35,667 nt of DNA from Streptomyces griseoaurantiacus. Its GTDB lineage: Bacteria > Actinomycetota > Actinomycetes > Streptomycetales > Streptomycetaceae. The notes beneath the pieces are model-generated. The model saw nothing but the letters and a program-made list of their open reading frames with translations, made no database searches and was not told where the DNA came from. Location of the stretch: positions 1-35,667 of the forward strand of contig BNBP01000072.1 in NCBI GenBank assembly GCA_014656015.1, written 5' to 3'. The position numbers and the translations under genes are program-made. Positions 9,367 through 17,603 of the stretch are shown one piece after another (the first letter of the stretch is position 1; each line of letters begins with the position of its first letter).

Positions 9367-11612
9367 GCCGTCCTCCCGCGTGCGCCCCGGCGGCCCGGGC
9401 GCCGCCGTGTCTGTCGGTTGCCGGCGGTGGGCGACGGAGTGGTCGCCACCGGCGTCTCGGAGGCGCCGCCCTGCGGGGTCTCCTGGTTGGCCTCGTCCGC
9501 CTCGGGGTCGTACTTCTGGACCTTGGGGGCCTTGATCGTGCCGTCGCGCTGGACCTTGGGCAGGCTCTTCTGCGGGGTGGGCAGCAGCGCCTTGCGCTTG
9601 TCGATCTTGCCCTCGGCGTCGACGCCGTACAGCGAGTTGTAGATCTTGCGGACGGCCTCACCGGAGGCACCGGAACCGGTACCGGCCTGCGAGATGGTCA
9701 TGATGACCGTGTAGTCCTTGCTGTACGTGGCCAGCCAGGAGGTCGTCTGCTTGCCGTAGACCTCCGCGGTACCGGTCTTGGCGTGCAGCGGGATCTTGTC
9801 CTGCGGCCAGCCCTGGAACTTCCAGGCCGCGGTACCGCGGGTGGCCACGCCGGCGAGCGCCTCGTCCATCTTGGCGAGGGTGGCCCTGTTGACGGGCAGC
9901 CGGCCCGAGGGCTTGGGCTTGATCTCGGTGACTTCCTTGCCGTCGGCGCTGACGATCGCCTTGCCGATGGTCGGGGTGTACATGGTGCCGCCGTTGGCGA
10001 GGGCCCCGTAGATCACGGCCTCCTGGACCGGGGTGAGCAGCGTGTCGCCCTGGCCGATGGAGTAGTTGATGGAGTCGCCCTCGCGCATCTTGTTGCCCTC
10101 GAGGCAGTTCTCGTACGCGATCTTCTGGACGTAACTGCCGTCCTTCTTGCCGGTCTTGCACCAGGCGGCCTTGTTGGCCTCCCAGTACTTCCGCTTCCAC
10201 TCGCGGTCGGGCACCCGGCCGGTGACCTCGTTGGGCAGGTCGATGCCGGTCTTCTTGCCGAGGCCGAACTGGTGGGCGGCCTTGTAGAAGTAGTCCTTGG
10301 GCTGGCCCTTCTTGGGGTTGATGCCGCCGTCCCTCTTCCACTCCCGGTCGGCGAGACCGTAGAAGACGGTGTCGCAGGAGACCTCCAGGGCGCGGCCGAG
10401 GGTGATGTTGCCGAAGTTCTCGCCCTCGAAGTTCTTGAAGACCTGGCCGCCGACGGAGTAGGAGCTGGTGCAGGGGTAGTCGCCGTCGAAGTCGTAGCCG
10501 GCCTCGACGGCGGCGGCGGTGGAGACCACCTTGAAGGTGGAGCCGGGGGCCGACTGGCCCTGGGTCGCCCTGTTCAGCAGCGGGTAGTCGGAGTTCTTCC
10601 CGGTGAGGGCCCTGTAGTCCTTGGCGGAGATGCCGCCGACCCACACGTTGGGGTCGTAGGTCGGTGCGGAGGCCATGGCGACGACACGGCCGGTCTTGGC
10701 CTCCATGACGACGACGGCGCCGGAGTCCGCCTTGTAGTTCTCGCCGGTGATCTTGTCGAACTGCTTGCGGGCGACCTTCATCGCCGCGTCCAGTTCGTAC
10801 TCGGCGACCCGCTGGACCCGGGCGTCGATGCTGGTGACCAGGTTGGAGCCGGCCTGGGCCTTGTCGGACTCGGCCTTGCCGATGACGCGGCCGAGGTTGT
10901 CGACCTCGTAGCGGGTGACGCCGGCCTTGCCGCGCAGCTGCTTGTCGTACTGGCGCTCGAGGCCGGAGCGGCCGACCTGGTCGGAGCGGAGGTAGGGCGA
11001 GTCGGTGTCCTGCGCCTTGGTGATCTCCTCGTCGGTGACCGGGGAGAGGTAACCGAGGACCTGGGCGGTGTTGGCGTCGCCCGGGGCGGCGTACCGGCGC
11101 ACGGCCTCCGGCTCGGCGGTGATGCCGGGGAAGTCCTCGGCGCGCTCCCGGATCTGCAGTGCCTGCTTGGCGGTGGCCTCGTCGGTGATGGGGATGGGCT
11201 GGTAGGGCGAGCCGTTCCAGCAGGGCTGCGGCGTCTTGGCGTCGCACAGCCGCACCTTGTCCATGACCTCCTGCGGCTTCATGCCGAGGACACCGGCGAG
11301 CTTGGTGAGGACCGCCTTGCCGTCGTCCTTCATCTTCATCAGGTCGGTGCGGGAGGCGGAGACCACGAGCCGGGTCTCGTTGTCGGCCAGGGCCACTCCG
11401 CGGGCGTCCAGGATGGACCCGCGGACCGCGGGCTGGACGACCTGCTGGACGTGGTTGCCGGACGCCTCCTTGGCGTAGGCGGAGCCCTCGCGGATCTGGA
11501 GGTACCAGAGCCTGCCGCCGAGGGTGCCGAGCAAGGAGAGGACGAGGATCTGGATGACGACGAGCCGGATCTGGACGCGTGGGGTCCGCCCGGTCTCGGG
11601 GATGTTTGTCAC
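9363..11612 (-). CDS. mrdA: Penicillin-binding protein 2 (MrdA), class B transpeptidase
   Basis: 749 residues. One N-terminal membrane helix (about 16-34) is followed by the PBP dimerisation domain and a transpeptidase domain. The active-site SxxK is Ser358-Thr-Phe-Lys361 in APGSTFKVV, motif two is SCD at 412-414 (Asp instead of the more usual Asn), and KTG is at 612-614. SINYSIGQGDTLLTPVQ is the usual conserved stretch between them. The last 75 residues are a Thr/Pro/Arg-rich tail ending RRRPGRRGARGRTA. GTG at 11612 has GAGAGGGGG upstream. It crosslinks peptidoglycan made by RodA, with which it is coupled by a 4-bp overlap; mreD lies 89 bp upstream in the same operon. Outer-membrane-independent, extracytoplasmic action. 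Confidence 0.95.
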   Translation of the reverse strand: MTNIPETGRTPRVQIRLVVIQILVLSLLGTLGGRLWYLQIREGSAYAKEASGNHVQQVVQPAVRGSILDARGVALADNETRLVVSASRTDLMKMKDDGKAVLTKLAGVLGMKPQEVMDKVRLCDAKTPQPCWNGSPYQPIPITDEATAKQALQIRERAEDFPGITAEPEAVRRYAAPGDANTAQVLGYLSPVTDEEITKAQDTDSPYLRSDQVGRSGLERQYDKQLRGKAGVTRYEVDNLGRVIGKAESDKAQAGSNLVTSIDARVQRVAEYELDAAMKVARKQFDKITGENYKADSGAVVVMEAKTGRVVAMASAPTYDPNVWVGGISAKDYRALTGKNSDYPLLNRATQGQSAPGSTFKVVSTAAAVEAGYDFDGDYPCTSSYSVGGQVFKNFEGENFGNITLGRALEVSCDTVFYGLADREWKRDGGINPKKGQPKDYFYKAAHQFGLGKKTGIDLPNEVTGRVPDREWKRKYWEANKAAWCKTGKKDGSYVQKIAYENCLEGNKMREGDSINYSIGQGDTLLTPVQEAVIYGALANGGTMYTPTIGKAIVSADGKEVTEIKPKPSGRLPVNRATLAKMDEALAGVATRGTAAWKFQGWPQDKIPLHAKTGTAEVYGKQTTSWLATYSKDYTVIMTISQAGTGSGASGEAVRKIYNSLYGVDAEGKIDKRKALLPTPQKSLPKVQRDGTIKAPKVQKYDPEADEANQETPQGGASETPVATTPSPTAGNRQTRRRPGRRGARGRTA

Positions 11613-11701
11613 TGGTGCTGCCGCCCCCTCTCAGTGCGTGTACGAGTCATACCGTGCGGACCTGTGACCGCGGGTCCCGGCGGTGGCGGACTGGTCGGTG
11701 C

Positions 11702-12373
11702 TCACAGTCGCTTGACCCCCTTGATGCGTCCGGCGCGGGCCACCCGGGCCTTGGCGGCGCGGGCCTTGAGGCCGCCGCGCTGGCCGCCGATGCGCAGTCC
11801 GGTGCCGGAGGAGAGCCAGCCGGCGGAGACGTCGGCGGCCTTGACGCCCGAACCGGTCTCGGCGAGCGGGTCGTTGTCGGCGCGGCGGGCCAGCGCCATC
11901 AGCCCGGGGACCACGAACGGCGCGAGCAGCAGGTCGTAGACGGTGGCGCTGACCAGCAGGCCGGTCAGGCCCACGTGGCGGGCGGCGGTGTCGCCGACGA
12001 GGGCGCCGACGCCCGCGTACAGCAGGGTGGAGCCGATCGCGGCGACGGCGACCACGGCCATGGGCCCGGTGGCGGACTTCAGGCGGCCGTTCTCCGGTCT
12101 GGCGAGCCCGGCGAGGTAGCCGACCACGCACAGCACGAGGGCGTACCGGCCGGCCGCGTGGTCGGCGGGGGGCGCGAGGTCGGACAGCAGTCCGGCGCCG
12201 AAGCCGACGAGGGCGCCGCCGACGTGGCCGTAGACCAGGGCGAGGGCGAGCACGGTGAGCAGGACGAGGTCCGGGACGGCGCCGGGCAGGTGCAGGCGGG
12301 CGAGGACGCTCACCTGGATCACCAGGGCGACGACCACGAGGGCGACGGAGAGCAGCGTCCGGTTGAGGCGCAT
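11702..12373 (-). CDS. mreD: Rod shape-determining protein MreD
   Basis: 223 residues with five to six transmembrane helices in the first 165 residues. The pattern VPDLVLLTVLALALVYGHVGGALVGFGAGLLSD is reduced here to PDLVLL, GHVGGALVGF and GLLSDLAPP, all MreD-like. The last 50 residues are a basic cytoplasmic tail rich in Lys and Arg. The start ATG at 12373 is 12 bp after the mreC stop, so the two are surely cotranscribed. MreD is the integral membrane member of the Mre complex linking MreC to RodA/PBP2. The basic tail is longer than in rod-shaped bacteria and is a Streptomyces feature as far as I know. Confidence 0.92.
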   Translation of the reverse strand: MRLNRTLLSVALVVVALVIQVSVLARLHLPGAVPDLVLLTVLALALVYGHVGGALVGFGAGLLSDLAPPADHAAGRYALVLCVVGYLAGLARPENGRLKSATGPMAVVAVAAIGSTLLYAGVGALVGDTAARHVGLTGLLVSATVYDLLLAPFVVPGLMALARRADNDPLAETGSGVKAADVSAGWLSSGTGLRIGGQRGGLKARAAKARVARAGRIKGVKRL

Positions 12374-12385
12374 CAGGTTCGGCTC

Positions 12386-13462
12386 CTACGGGGTCGGCTG
12401 CGCACCGGCGGTGGCGTTGGCGTCGGTGTTGCCGCCGGTGTCGTCGTCTGTGGTGTCGGCGTTGCCGGTGTCGTCAGTGTTGTCAGTGCGGTCGGTGTTG
12501 TCGGTGTTGTCGGTGGTGTCGGCGTTGCCCGTCTCCTCGTCCCCGCGCGCCGCGCCCGAGGGGGTCACGGTCACGGTGACGGTCGGCGTGGGCTTCGGCT
12601 TGGACTTCGGCGGCAGCACGGTGTCGCGCGGGTCCTTGCCGGGTGCCTCGACGACGACGCCGACGATGTCGAGCTTGGTGAAGGACACGAACGGCTCGAC
12701 GTAGAGCGTGCGGGTCAGGTCACCGCCCGAGGGGTCGACGCGGGAGACCTTGCCGACGGGGACGCCGGGCACGAACGGCTTGTCGGCCTGCGAGCCGAAG
12801 GTGACGAGCCGGTCGCCCTTCTTCACGTCGGCCTTGGCGTTGAGGAGCTGCACCCGGAAGGGGCGGTCGCCCTGCCCGGAGGCGAAGCCGAGCTCGTCGC
12901 TGCCCTCCATACGTGTGCCGACGGTGAAGTCGGGGTCGTTCGCGAGCAGCACGGTGGCGGTGTGCGGCCCGGCGGTGGTGACGCGGCCGACGAGGCCGTC
13001 ACCGTTGAGGACGGTCATGTCGCGCTTGATGCCGTCGTTGGCTCCCACGTCGATGGTGACGGTCCAGGAGAAGCCCTGGGCCGCTCCTATGGCGATGACC
13101 TGGGCGCCCTTGATGCCGTACTGGCCCTCGCCGGCGACGCTCAGCATCTTGTCGAGCTGGGCGAGGCGGCTGCGGTTGCGGGCGTCGCTGCCGAGCTTCG
13201 CCTTCAACGCGGCGTTGTCGCGCTCGAGTCGGGCGACGCGATCGTGTCTGTCACCGGAGTCGCGGACCGCGGCGATCGCATTGCCTACGGGGTCGACGGC
13301 GGTCGACACCCCGTTCTCGATCGGCCCGAACACCGTGGCGGCGGCCTGCCGGGCACCGTCGACCGGGGAGTCCTCACCGCCCCGGATGTCCACCGTGATC
13401 AGTGCGAACGCGATGGCGATCAGCAGCACCAGGAGCAGCCGGCTCTCCTTTGTGTCCCTCAC
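12386..13462 (-). CDS. mreC: Rod shape-determining protein MreC
   Basis: 358 residues. An N-terminal membrane anchor (about 8-24) is followed by a coiled coil (about 70-105, ARLERDNAALKAKL) and the beta-sandwich MreC domain (about 115-280) with GFSWTVTIDVGANDGIKRDM and GLVGRVTTAG. The C-terminal 75 residues are a Pro/Thr/Val linker and a Thr/Asp/Asn-repeat tail. GTG at 13462 was used; AAAGGAG occurs only inside the first codons, so the upstream ribosome site is weak. MreC scaffolds the extracytoplasmic side of the elongation complex. A strong hairpin and a 220-bp gap separate it from mreB, so mreCD-mrdA-rodA may have its own promoter, although none is evident in the G-rich stretch 13490-13540. 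Confidence 0.94.
   Translation of the reverse strand: MRDTKESRLLLVLLIAIAFALITVDIRGGEDSPVDGARQAAATVFGPIENGVSTAVDPVGNAIAAVRDSGDRHDRVARLERDNAALKAKLGSDARNRSRLAQLDKMLSVAGEGQYGIKGAQVIAIGAAQGFSWTVTIDVGANDGIKRDMTVLNGDGLVGRVTTAGPHTATVLLANDPDFTVGTRMEGSDELGFASGQGDRPFRVQLLNAKADVKKGDRLVTFGSQADKPFVPGVPVGKVSRVDPSGGDLTRTLYVEPFVSFTKLDIVGVVVEAPGKDPRDTVLPPKSKPKPTPTVTVTVTPSGAARGDEETGNADTTDNTDNTDRTDNTDDTGNADTTDDDTGGNTDANATAGAQPTP
12421..12533. repeat. Degenerate GTCGGTGTT-type short repeats in the mreC tail
   Basis: Nine- and six-base units (gtcggtgtt, gtcagtgtt, gtcggcgtt, gtggtgtcg) are strung together and encode the Thr/Asp/Asn tail (TDNTDNTDRTDNTDDTGN on the minus strand). The array is likely prone to replication slippage. 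Confidence 0.8.
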
Positions 13463-13634
13463 GTGCGGCGGCCGTGCCTTCCTCGTCGGAATGGGAGCTG
13501 GGGGTGGGGGGATGGGGCGGGGGGTCGTGCGGGGGGGGTGAAGCGAAGGGGGTACGGGTCGTGCTGTCTCACGGAGCGGGGGAACGCGCGGTGTCGCGGG
13601 CGTTATGGGGGAGCTTATGCCCCGCTAGCACCGA

Positions 13635-13670
13635 TCCGCCGTACGAGAGGGGCGCTTCTCGTACGGCGGA
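13635..13670 (-). terminator. Strong hairpin downstream of mreB
   Basis: A 14-bp perfect stem (13635-13648 with 13657-13670; arm ccgccgtacgaga plus an outer T-A pair) with an 8-nt loop. It starts 15 bp after the mreB stop and suggests that mreB is at least partly transcribed separately from mreC-mreD-mrdA-rodA. Confidence 0.75.
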
Positions 13671-13684
13671 ATCGAAGCGTTACG

Positions 13685-14716
13685 TCATCTGCGCGGCTGG
13701 GCGTCGAGGACCTGCTGCAGGGCCTCGAACTCCTCCACGCACTTGCCCGATCCGAGGGCGACGCTGTCCAGCGGGTCCTCGGCGATGTGGATCGGCATGC
13801 CCGTCTCGCGGCGCAGCCGTTCGTCGAGGCCGCGCAGCAGGGCGCCGCCGCCGGTGAGGACGATCCCGCGATCCATGATGTCGCCGGACAGTTCCGGCGG
13901 GCACTTGTCGAGGGTCGTCTTGACCGCGTCGACGATCGCGTTGACCGGTTCCTCGATGGCCTTGCGCACCTCGGCCGCGGAGATGACCACGGTCTTGGGC
14001 AGCCCGGAGACCAGGTCGCGGCCACGGATTTCGGTGTGCTCGTCGGAGTCGAGGTCGTACGCCGAACCGATGGTGATCTTGATCTGCTCCGCCGTCCGCT
14101 CGCCGAGGAGGAGGGAGTACTCCTTCTTGACGTACTGGATGATGGCGTTGTCCAGTTCGTCACCCGCGACGCGGATGGACTGGGCGGTGACGATGCCGCC
14201 GAGCGAGATGACCGCGACCTCCGTGGTGCCGCCGCCGATGTCCACCACCATGTTGCCCGTGGCCTCGTGGACCGGCAGGCCGGAGCCGATGGCGGCGGCC
14301 ATGGGCTCCTCGATGATGTGCACCTGGCGCGCGCCGGCCTGCGAGGAGGCCTCGATGACCGCGCGGCGCTCCACGCCGGTGATCCCCGAGGGCACGCAGA
14401 CGACGACGCGCGGGCGGGCGAGGTAGCGCCGCTTGTGGATCTTCAGGATGAAGTAGCGGAGCATGCGCTCGGTGATCTCGAAGTCGGCGATCACGCCGTC
14501 CTTCAGCGGACGCACGGCGACGATGTTGCCCGGCGTGCGGCCGATCATCTTCTTGGCTTCGGCACCGACCGCGAGGATGCCACCGGTGTTGGTGTTGATC
14601 GCGACGACGGAGGGTTCGTTGAGTACGATTCCGCGACCCCTGACGTACACCAGCGTGTTGGCGGTCCCGAGGTCGACAGCCATGTCACGGCCGATGAACG
14701 ACATTGAGTTCCCCAT
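13685..14716 (-). CDS. mreB: MreB, actin-like cell-shape protein
   Basis: 343 residues. It shows the actin-fold nucleotide site: phosphate 1 DLGTANTLVYVRG, phosphate 2 VVDIGGGTTEVAV and the adenosine motif GIVLTGGGALLRGLD. It also has the MreB-specific PSVVAIN, IHKRRYLARPRVVVCVPSG and EEPMAAAIG. ATG at 14716 (MGNSMSFIGRD) was chosen. A second in-frame ATG at 14704 (MSFIGRD) has GGGGAA about 8 nt upstream and may be the real start; the frame is open further upstream but that sequence is not MreB-like. Family knowledge: in Streptomyces MreB assembles at sporulation septa and spore walls and is dispensable for vegetative growth. The operon partners mreCD, mrdA and rodA lie downstream past a hairpin. 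Confidence 0.97.
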   Translation of the reverse strand: MGNSMSFIGRDMAVDLGTANTLVYVRGRGIVLNEPSVVAINTNTGGILAVGAEAKKMIGRTPGNIVAVRPLKDGVIADFEITERMLRYFILKIHKRRYLARPRVVVCVPSGITGVERRAVIEASSQAGARQVHIIEEPMAAAIGSGLPVHEATGNMVVDIGGGTTEVAVISLGGIVTAQSIRVAGDELDNAIIQYVKKEYSLLLGERTAEQIKITIGSAYDLDSDEHTEIRGRDLVSGLPKTVVISAAEVRKAIEEPVNAIVDAVKTTLDKCPPELSGDIMDRGIVLTGGGALLRGLDERLRRETGMPIHIAEDPLDSVALGSGKCVEEFEALQQVLDAQPRR

Positions 14717-15094
14717 CAGATTTCGTCTGGCCTTCCCAAGTGAAGCGTGTGAGGGCTCGTGTTGGGGCGGCGAAGTGGGTGCGGTGACGTGAAGGCTTAC
14801 ATCGTAGTCTCGCCTGCACGAACACCGTGCGAGGGTCTTCGCCATTGTCAGCAGATCACGCCCCGCCCCGCTTGTGGAGAGGGGCGTTCGGGGGTGCGCG
14901 TTCCCCCGATCGGCACGCATATGCGGACGGACGGCCGCTTCGGCGGCGGCCGCCCCGCGTCATGTGGGCCGTTCGGCTGACATGGCGTCAGGTGTCGTGT
15001 CGTGCGGCGAGTCGGGGCCGGGTGAGGGGCCGGGCCCGTACCGGGACCGCCGCACGGCGGGTCGGGCGGAGTGGGGGGCGGCGGGACTCTTCGC
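14717..15094. other. 378-bp intergenic region between ndk and mreB
   Basis: No coding frame is convincing. Three inverted repeats are seen: a 7-bp stem at 14888-14894/14903-14909, a perfect 10-bp palindrome CGCATATGCG at 14916-14925, and CGGCCGC/GCGGCCG at 14932-14938/14946-14952. A short CCGCCG-CA-CGGCGG hairpin lies at 15047-15060. One or more of these probably ends ndk transcription; the palindrome could be an operator. On the minus strand a possible mreB -10 (TACGAT, near 14801-14806) lacks a good -35. Multiple mreB promoters have been reported in S. coelicolor, but I cannot place them here. Confidence 0.5.
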
Positions 15095-15508
15095 TCAGAA
15101 GCGGCCGGGGAAGAAGATCTTCAGCTCGCGCTCGGCGGAGTCCTCCGAGTCCGAGGCGTGGATCAGGTTCTCGCGGACGATGACGCCGTAGTCGCCGCGG
15201 ATGGAGCCGGGGGCGGCGGCGATCGGGTCGGTGGGACCGGCCAGCGCCCGGACCCCCTCGATGACCCGCTCCCCCTCGACGACCAGGGCGACGACGGGGC
15301 CGGAGGCCATGAACTGAACGAGGGGCTCGTAGAAGGGCTTGCCCTTGTGCTCGCCGTAGTGCTGCTCCAGCGTCTCTTGGTCCAGGGTGCGCAGTTCCAG
15401 CGCGGTGATGCTCCAGCCGGCCTTGCGCTCGATACGGCTGATGATCTCGCCGGTCAGGCCGCGACGGACGGCGTCGGGCTTGAGGAGGACAAGGGTGCGC
15501 TGGCTCAC
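15095..15508 (-). CDS. ndk: Nucleoside diphosphate kinase
   Basis: 137 residues, the normal family length. LVLLKPDAVRRGLTGEI at the start and NLIHASDS near the end contain the substrate site and the phosphorylated His117. It transfers the gamma phosphate from ATP to nucleoside diphosphates through phospho-His. GTG at 15508 follows AAGGAG at ideal spacing. The gene is 64 bp downstream of the DUF4233 gene and probably belongs to a folC-DUF4233-ndk transcript. Fully intact; nothing unusual. Confidence 0.98.
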   Translation of the reverse strand: MSQRTLVLLKPDAVRRGLTGEIISRIERKAGWSITALELRTLDQETLEQHYGEHKGKPFYEPLVQFMASGPVVALVVEGERVIEGVRALAGPTDPIAAAPGSIRGDYGVIVRENLIHASDSEDSAERELKIFFPGRF

Positions 15509-15572
15509 GGGGGTACTCCTTGGGAACTGGTGAGTGAGTGGTCAGAGGGTACAGGGCCCCTCGGCCCACGGA

Positions 15573-15956
15573 TCACGCAGTACCGAGGTCGGAGGGGCCG
15601 GGGTCCGCGCCCCGCGCCTGCTGTGCGTCCCGCGCCGCGAAGCGGGCCTTCGCCTCGTCGATCTTCCGTCCGTAGTGCACGGACGCCCACCACAGGGCGG
15701 CGAACACCGCGCCCATGAAGAACATCGTCGGGACGAAGAACCCGGAGGCGATCAGCGCGATCTGCAGCGCCCAGCCGAGCTGGACGCCGCCGGGGCGGGT
15801 GAGCACCCCGCACAGCAGCAGGCAGAGCACCATGGCGGTGCCGCTGACCGTCCAGACCGTCCCCGTGGACAGGTCGGGCTCCTTCATCGCGACCAGTCCG
15901 GCGAAGCCGATCACGAAGAACTCGCCCAGCAGGGTCGAGGAACACAGGGTGCGCAC
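15573..15956 (-). CDS. DUF4233 domain-containing membrane protein
   Basis: 127 residues with four predicted transmembrane helices: about 8-24, 33-52, 58-74 and 76-91. The opening RTLCSSTLLGEFFVIGFAGL and the C-terminal YGRKIDEAKARFAARD helix match the DUF4233 family, which in actinobacteria usually follows folC. GTG at 15956 has GAGGGG about 11 nt upstream and is 5 bp after the folC stop. Function unknown. The consistent position between folC and ndk suggests cotranscription rather than a demonstrated link to folate. Confidence 0.88.
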   Translation of the reverse strand: MRTLCSSTLLGEFFVIGFAGLVAMKEPDLSTGTVWTVSGTAMVLCLLLCGVLTRPGGVQLGWALQIALIASGFFVPTMFFMGAVFAALWWASVHYGRKIDEAKARFAARDAQQARGADPGPSDLGTA

Positions 15957-15961
15957 GTCGG

Positions 15962-17500
15962 TCAGCCCCTCTTCAGCAGCAGTCGGGCCTCGCCGACGGT
16001 GTACACGGAACCGGTGACCAGGACGCCGCCGCCGGCGAACTCGCTCTCCTCCTCGGCGAGCGTGATGGCCGCCTCCAGGGCGTCCGGCAGACGCGGCTCC
16101 ACCTGGACCCGGTCCTCGCCGAAGACCTCGACGGCGAGCGCGGCCAGGTCGTCGGCGGGCATCGCGCGGTGGGTGGAGTTCTGCGTGACCACGACCTCCG
16201 CGAAGATCGGCTCGAACGCCTCCAGCATCTCGCGGACGTTCTTGCCGGCACTCGCCCCGACCACGCCGATGAGCCTGCTGAACTCGAAGGCCTCGTCCAC
16301 CGCCTCGGCGGTGACGCGGGCGCCGGCCGGGTTGTGGGCGGCGTCCAGGACGACCGTCGGGGAGCGGCGGACGACCTCCATGCGGCCCGGGGAGGAGACC
16401 GCGGCGAAGGCCTTGCGGACGGTGTCGATGTCCAGGGGCTGCGGGCGCTCGGCGCCGACGCCGAAGAACGCCTCCACCGCGGCGAGCGCCACGGCGGCGT
16501 TGTGCGCCTGGTGGGCGCCGTGCAGCGGGAGGTACACCTCGCCGTACTCGCCGCCGAGGCCGCGCAGGGTGAGGAGCTGTCCGCCGACGGCGACCTGCCG
16601 GGCGACGACGCCGAACTCCAGTCCCTCGCGGGCCACGGTGGCGTCCGCCTCGACCGCCTTCTTCAGCAGCACCTGGGCCGCGTCCACCGGCTGCTGGGCC
16701 ATGATCACCGAGGCGCCCGGCTTGATGATCCCGGACTTCTCGCCGGCGATCTCGCCGGGTGTGGAGCCGAGGCGGTCGGTGTGGTCCAGGTCGATGGGGG
16801 TGACGACCGCGACGTCGCCGTCGATGACGTTGGTGGCGTCCCAGGTGCCGCCCATGCCGACCTCGGCGACGGCGACGTCGACGGGGGCGTCGGCGAAGGC
16901 GGCGTAGGCCATGCCGGTGAGCACCTCGAAGAAGGACAGCCGGTACTCCTGTGCGGCGTCGACCATCTCGACGTACGGCTTGAGGTCCCGGTACGTCTCC
17001 ACGAAGCGCTCGGCGGAGATCGGGGCGCCGTCCAGGCTGATGCGTTCGGTGACCGACTGCACGTGGGGGCTGGTGTACCGGCCGGTGCGCAGGTCGAAGG
17101 CGCCGAGGAGGGCCTCGATCATGCGGGCGGTGGTGGTCTTGCCGTTGGTGCCGGTGAGGTGGATCGAGGGGTAGGTGCGCTGGGGCTCGCCCAGGATGTC
17201 CATCAGCGCGGCGATCCTGCTGACGGAGGGCTCGAGTTTGGTCTCGCCCCAGCGGGTGGCGAGCTCCGTCTCCACCTCGCGCAGCGCCTTGTCGGTCTCG
17301 GGGTCGGCGGGACGGGTGGGGACGTCGGGCTCCGGGGGGCCGCCCTGGGTGCGAAGGGTGCGGCTGCCGGCCTCGATGACGGCGAGGTCGGGGTCGCGGT
17401 CCGTCTCGGCGGCGACGATGTCCTCGAAGTCGCCGAGGTCGCCGAAGTCGCCTTCGGAGCCGTCGGGGGTGTTGCCGTTGTCGGGCGGGAGCTCACTCAC
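15962..17500 (-). CDS. folC: Bifunctional folylpolyglutamate synthase / dihydrofolate synthase
   Basis: 512 residues. It is a Mur ligase-type ATPase with P-loop LTGTNGKTTTARM (Lys121), the folate-loop region TSPHVQSVTERI, DLDHTDRLGSTPGEIAGEKSGIIKPG, and the C-terminal domain signature VVLDAAHNPAGA followed by GSVYTVGEARLLL. It adds glutamate to dihydropteroate and to folates in the cytoplasm. An acidic extension of about 85 residues, rich in Asp, Glu and Gly, precedes the catalytic core and is longer than in most bacteria. GTG at 17500 is the chosen start, with only a weak ribosome site (GGGCGG). A 13-bp-stem hairpin separates it from valS, so it likely has its own promoter. Confidence 0.95.
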   Translation of the reverse strand: MSELPPDNGNTPDGSEGDFGDLGDFEDIVAAETDRDPDLAVIEAGSRTLRTQGGPPEPDVPTRPADPETDKALREVETELATRWGETKLEPSVSRIAALMDILGEPQRTYPSIHLTGTNGKTTTARMIEALLGAFDLRTGRYTSPHVQSVTERISLDGAPISAERFVETYRDLKPYVEMVDAAQEYRLSFFEVLTGMAYAAFADAPVDVAVAEVGMGGTWDATNVIDGDVAVVTPIDLDHTDRLGSTPGEIAGEKSGIIKPGASVIMAQQPVDAAQVLLKKAVEADATVAREGLEFGVVARQVAVGGQLLTLRGLGGEYGEVYLPLHGAHQAHNAAVALAAVEAFFGVGAERPQPLDIDTVRKAFAAVSSPGRMEVVRRSPTVVLDAAHNPAGARVTAEAVDEAFEFSRLIGVVGASAGKNVREMLEAFEPIFAEVVVTQNSTHRAMPADDLAALAVEVFGEDRVQVEPRLPDALEAAITLAEEESEFAGGGVLVTGSVYTVGEARLLLKRG

Positions 17501-17552
17501 GCCGCCCAGTCTACGGAGGTCCGGGAGACCGGGGACCGCACCCCTGACGGAG

Positions 17553-17587
17553 CGCGGCCCCGGAGCCGTGATGACTCCGGGGCCGCG
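17553..17587 (-). terminator. valS terminator hairpin
   Basis: A perfect 13-bp stem (arm CGCGGCCCCGGAG, 17553-17565 with 17575-17587) and a 9-nt loop. It begins 16 bp after the valS stop codon and lies before folC. No U-tract. Confidence 0.8.
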
Positions 17588-17603
17588 TCCCTCGTTCGGC
17601 GGG

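Noticed and set aside
14717..14920. N-terminal extension of MreB by about 68 residues
   Set aside because: The added sequence is not MreB-like, covers the promoter region, and ATG 14716/14704 match the family start.
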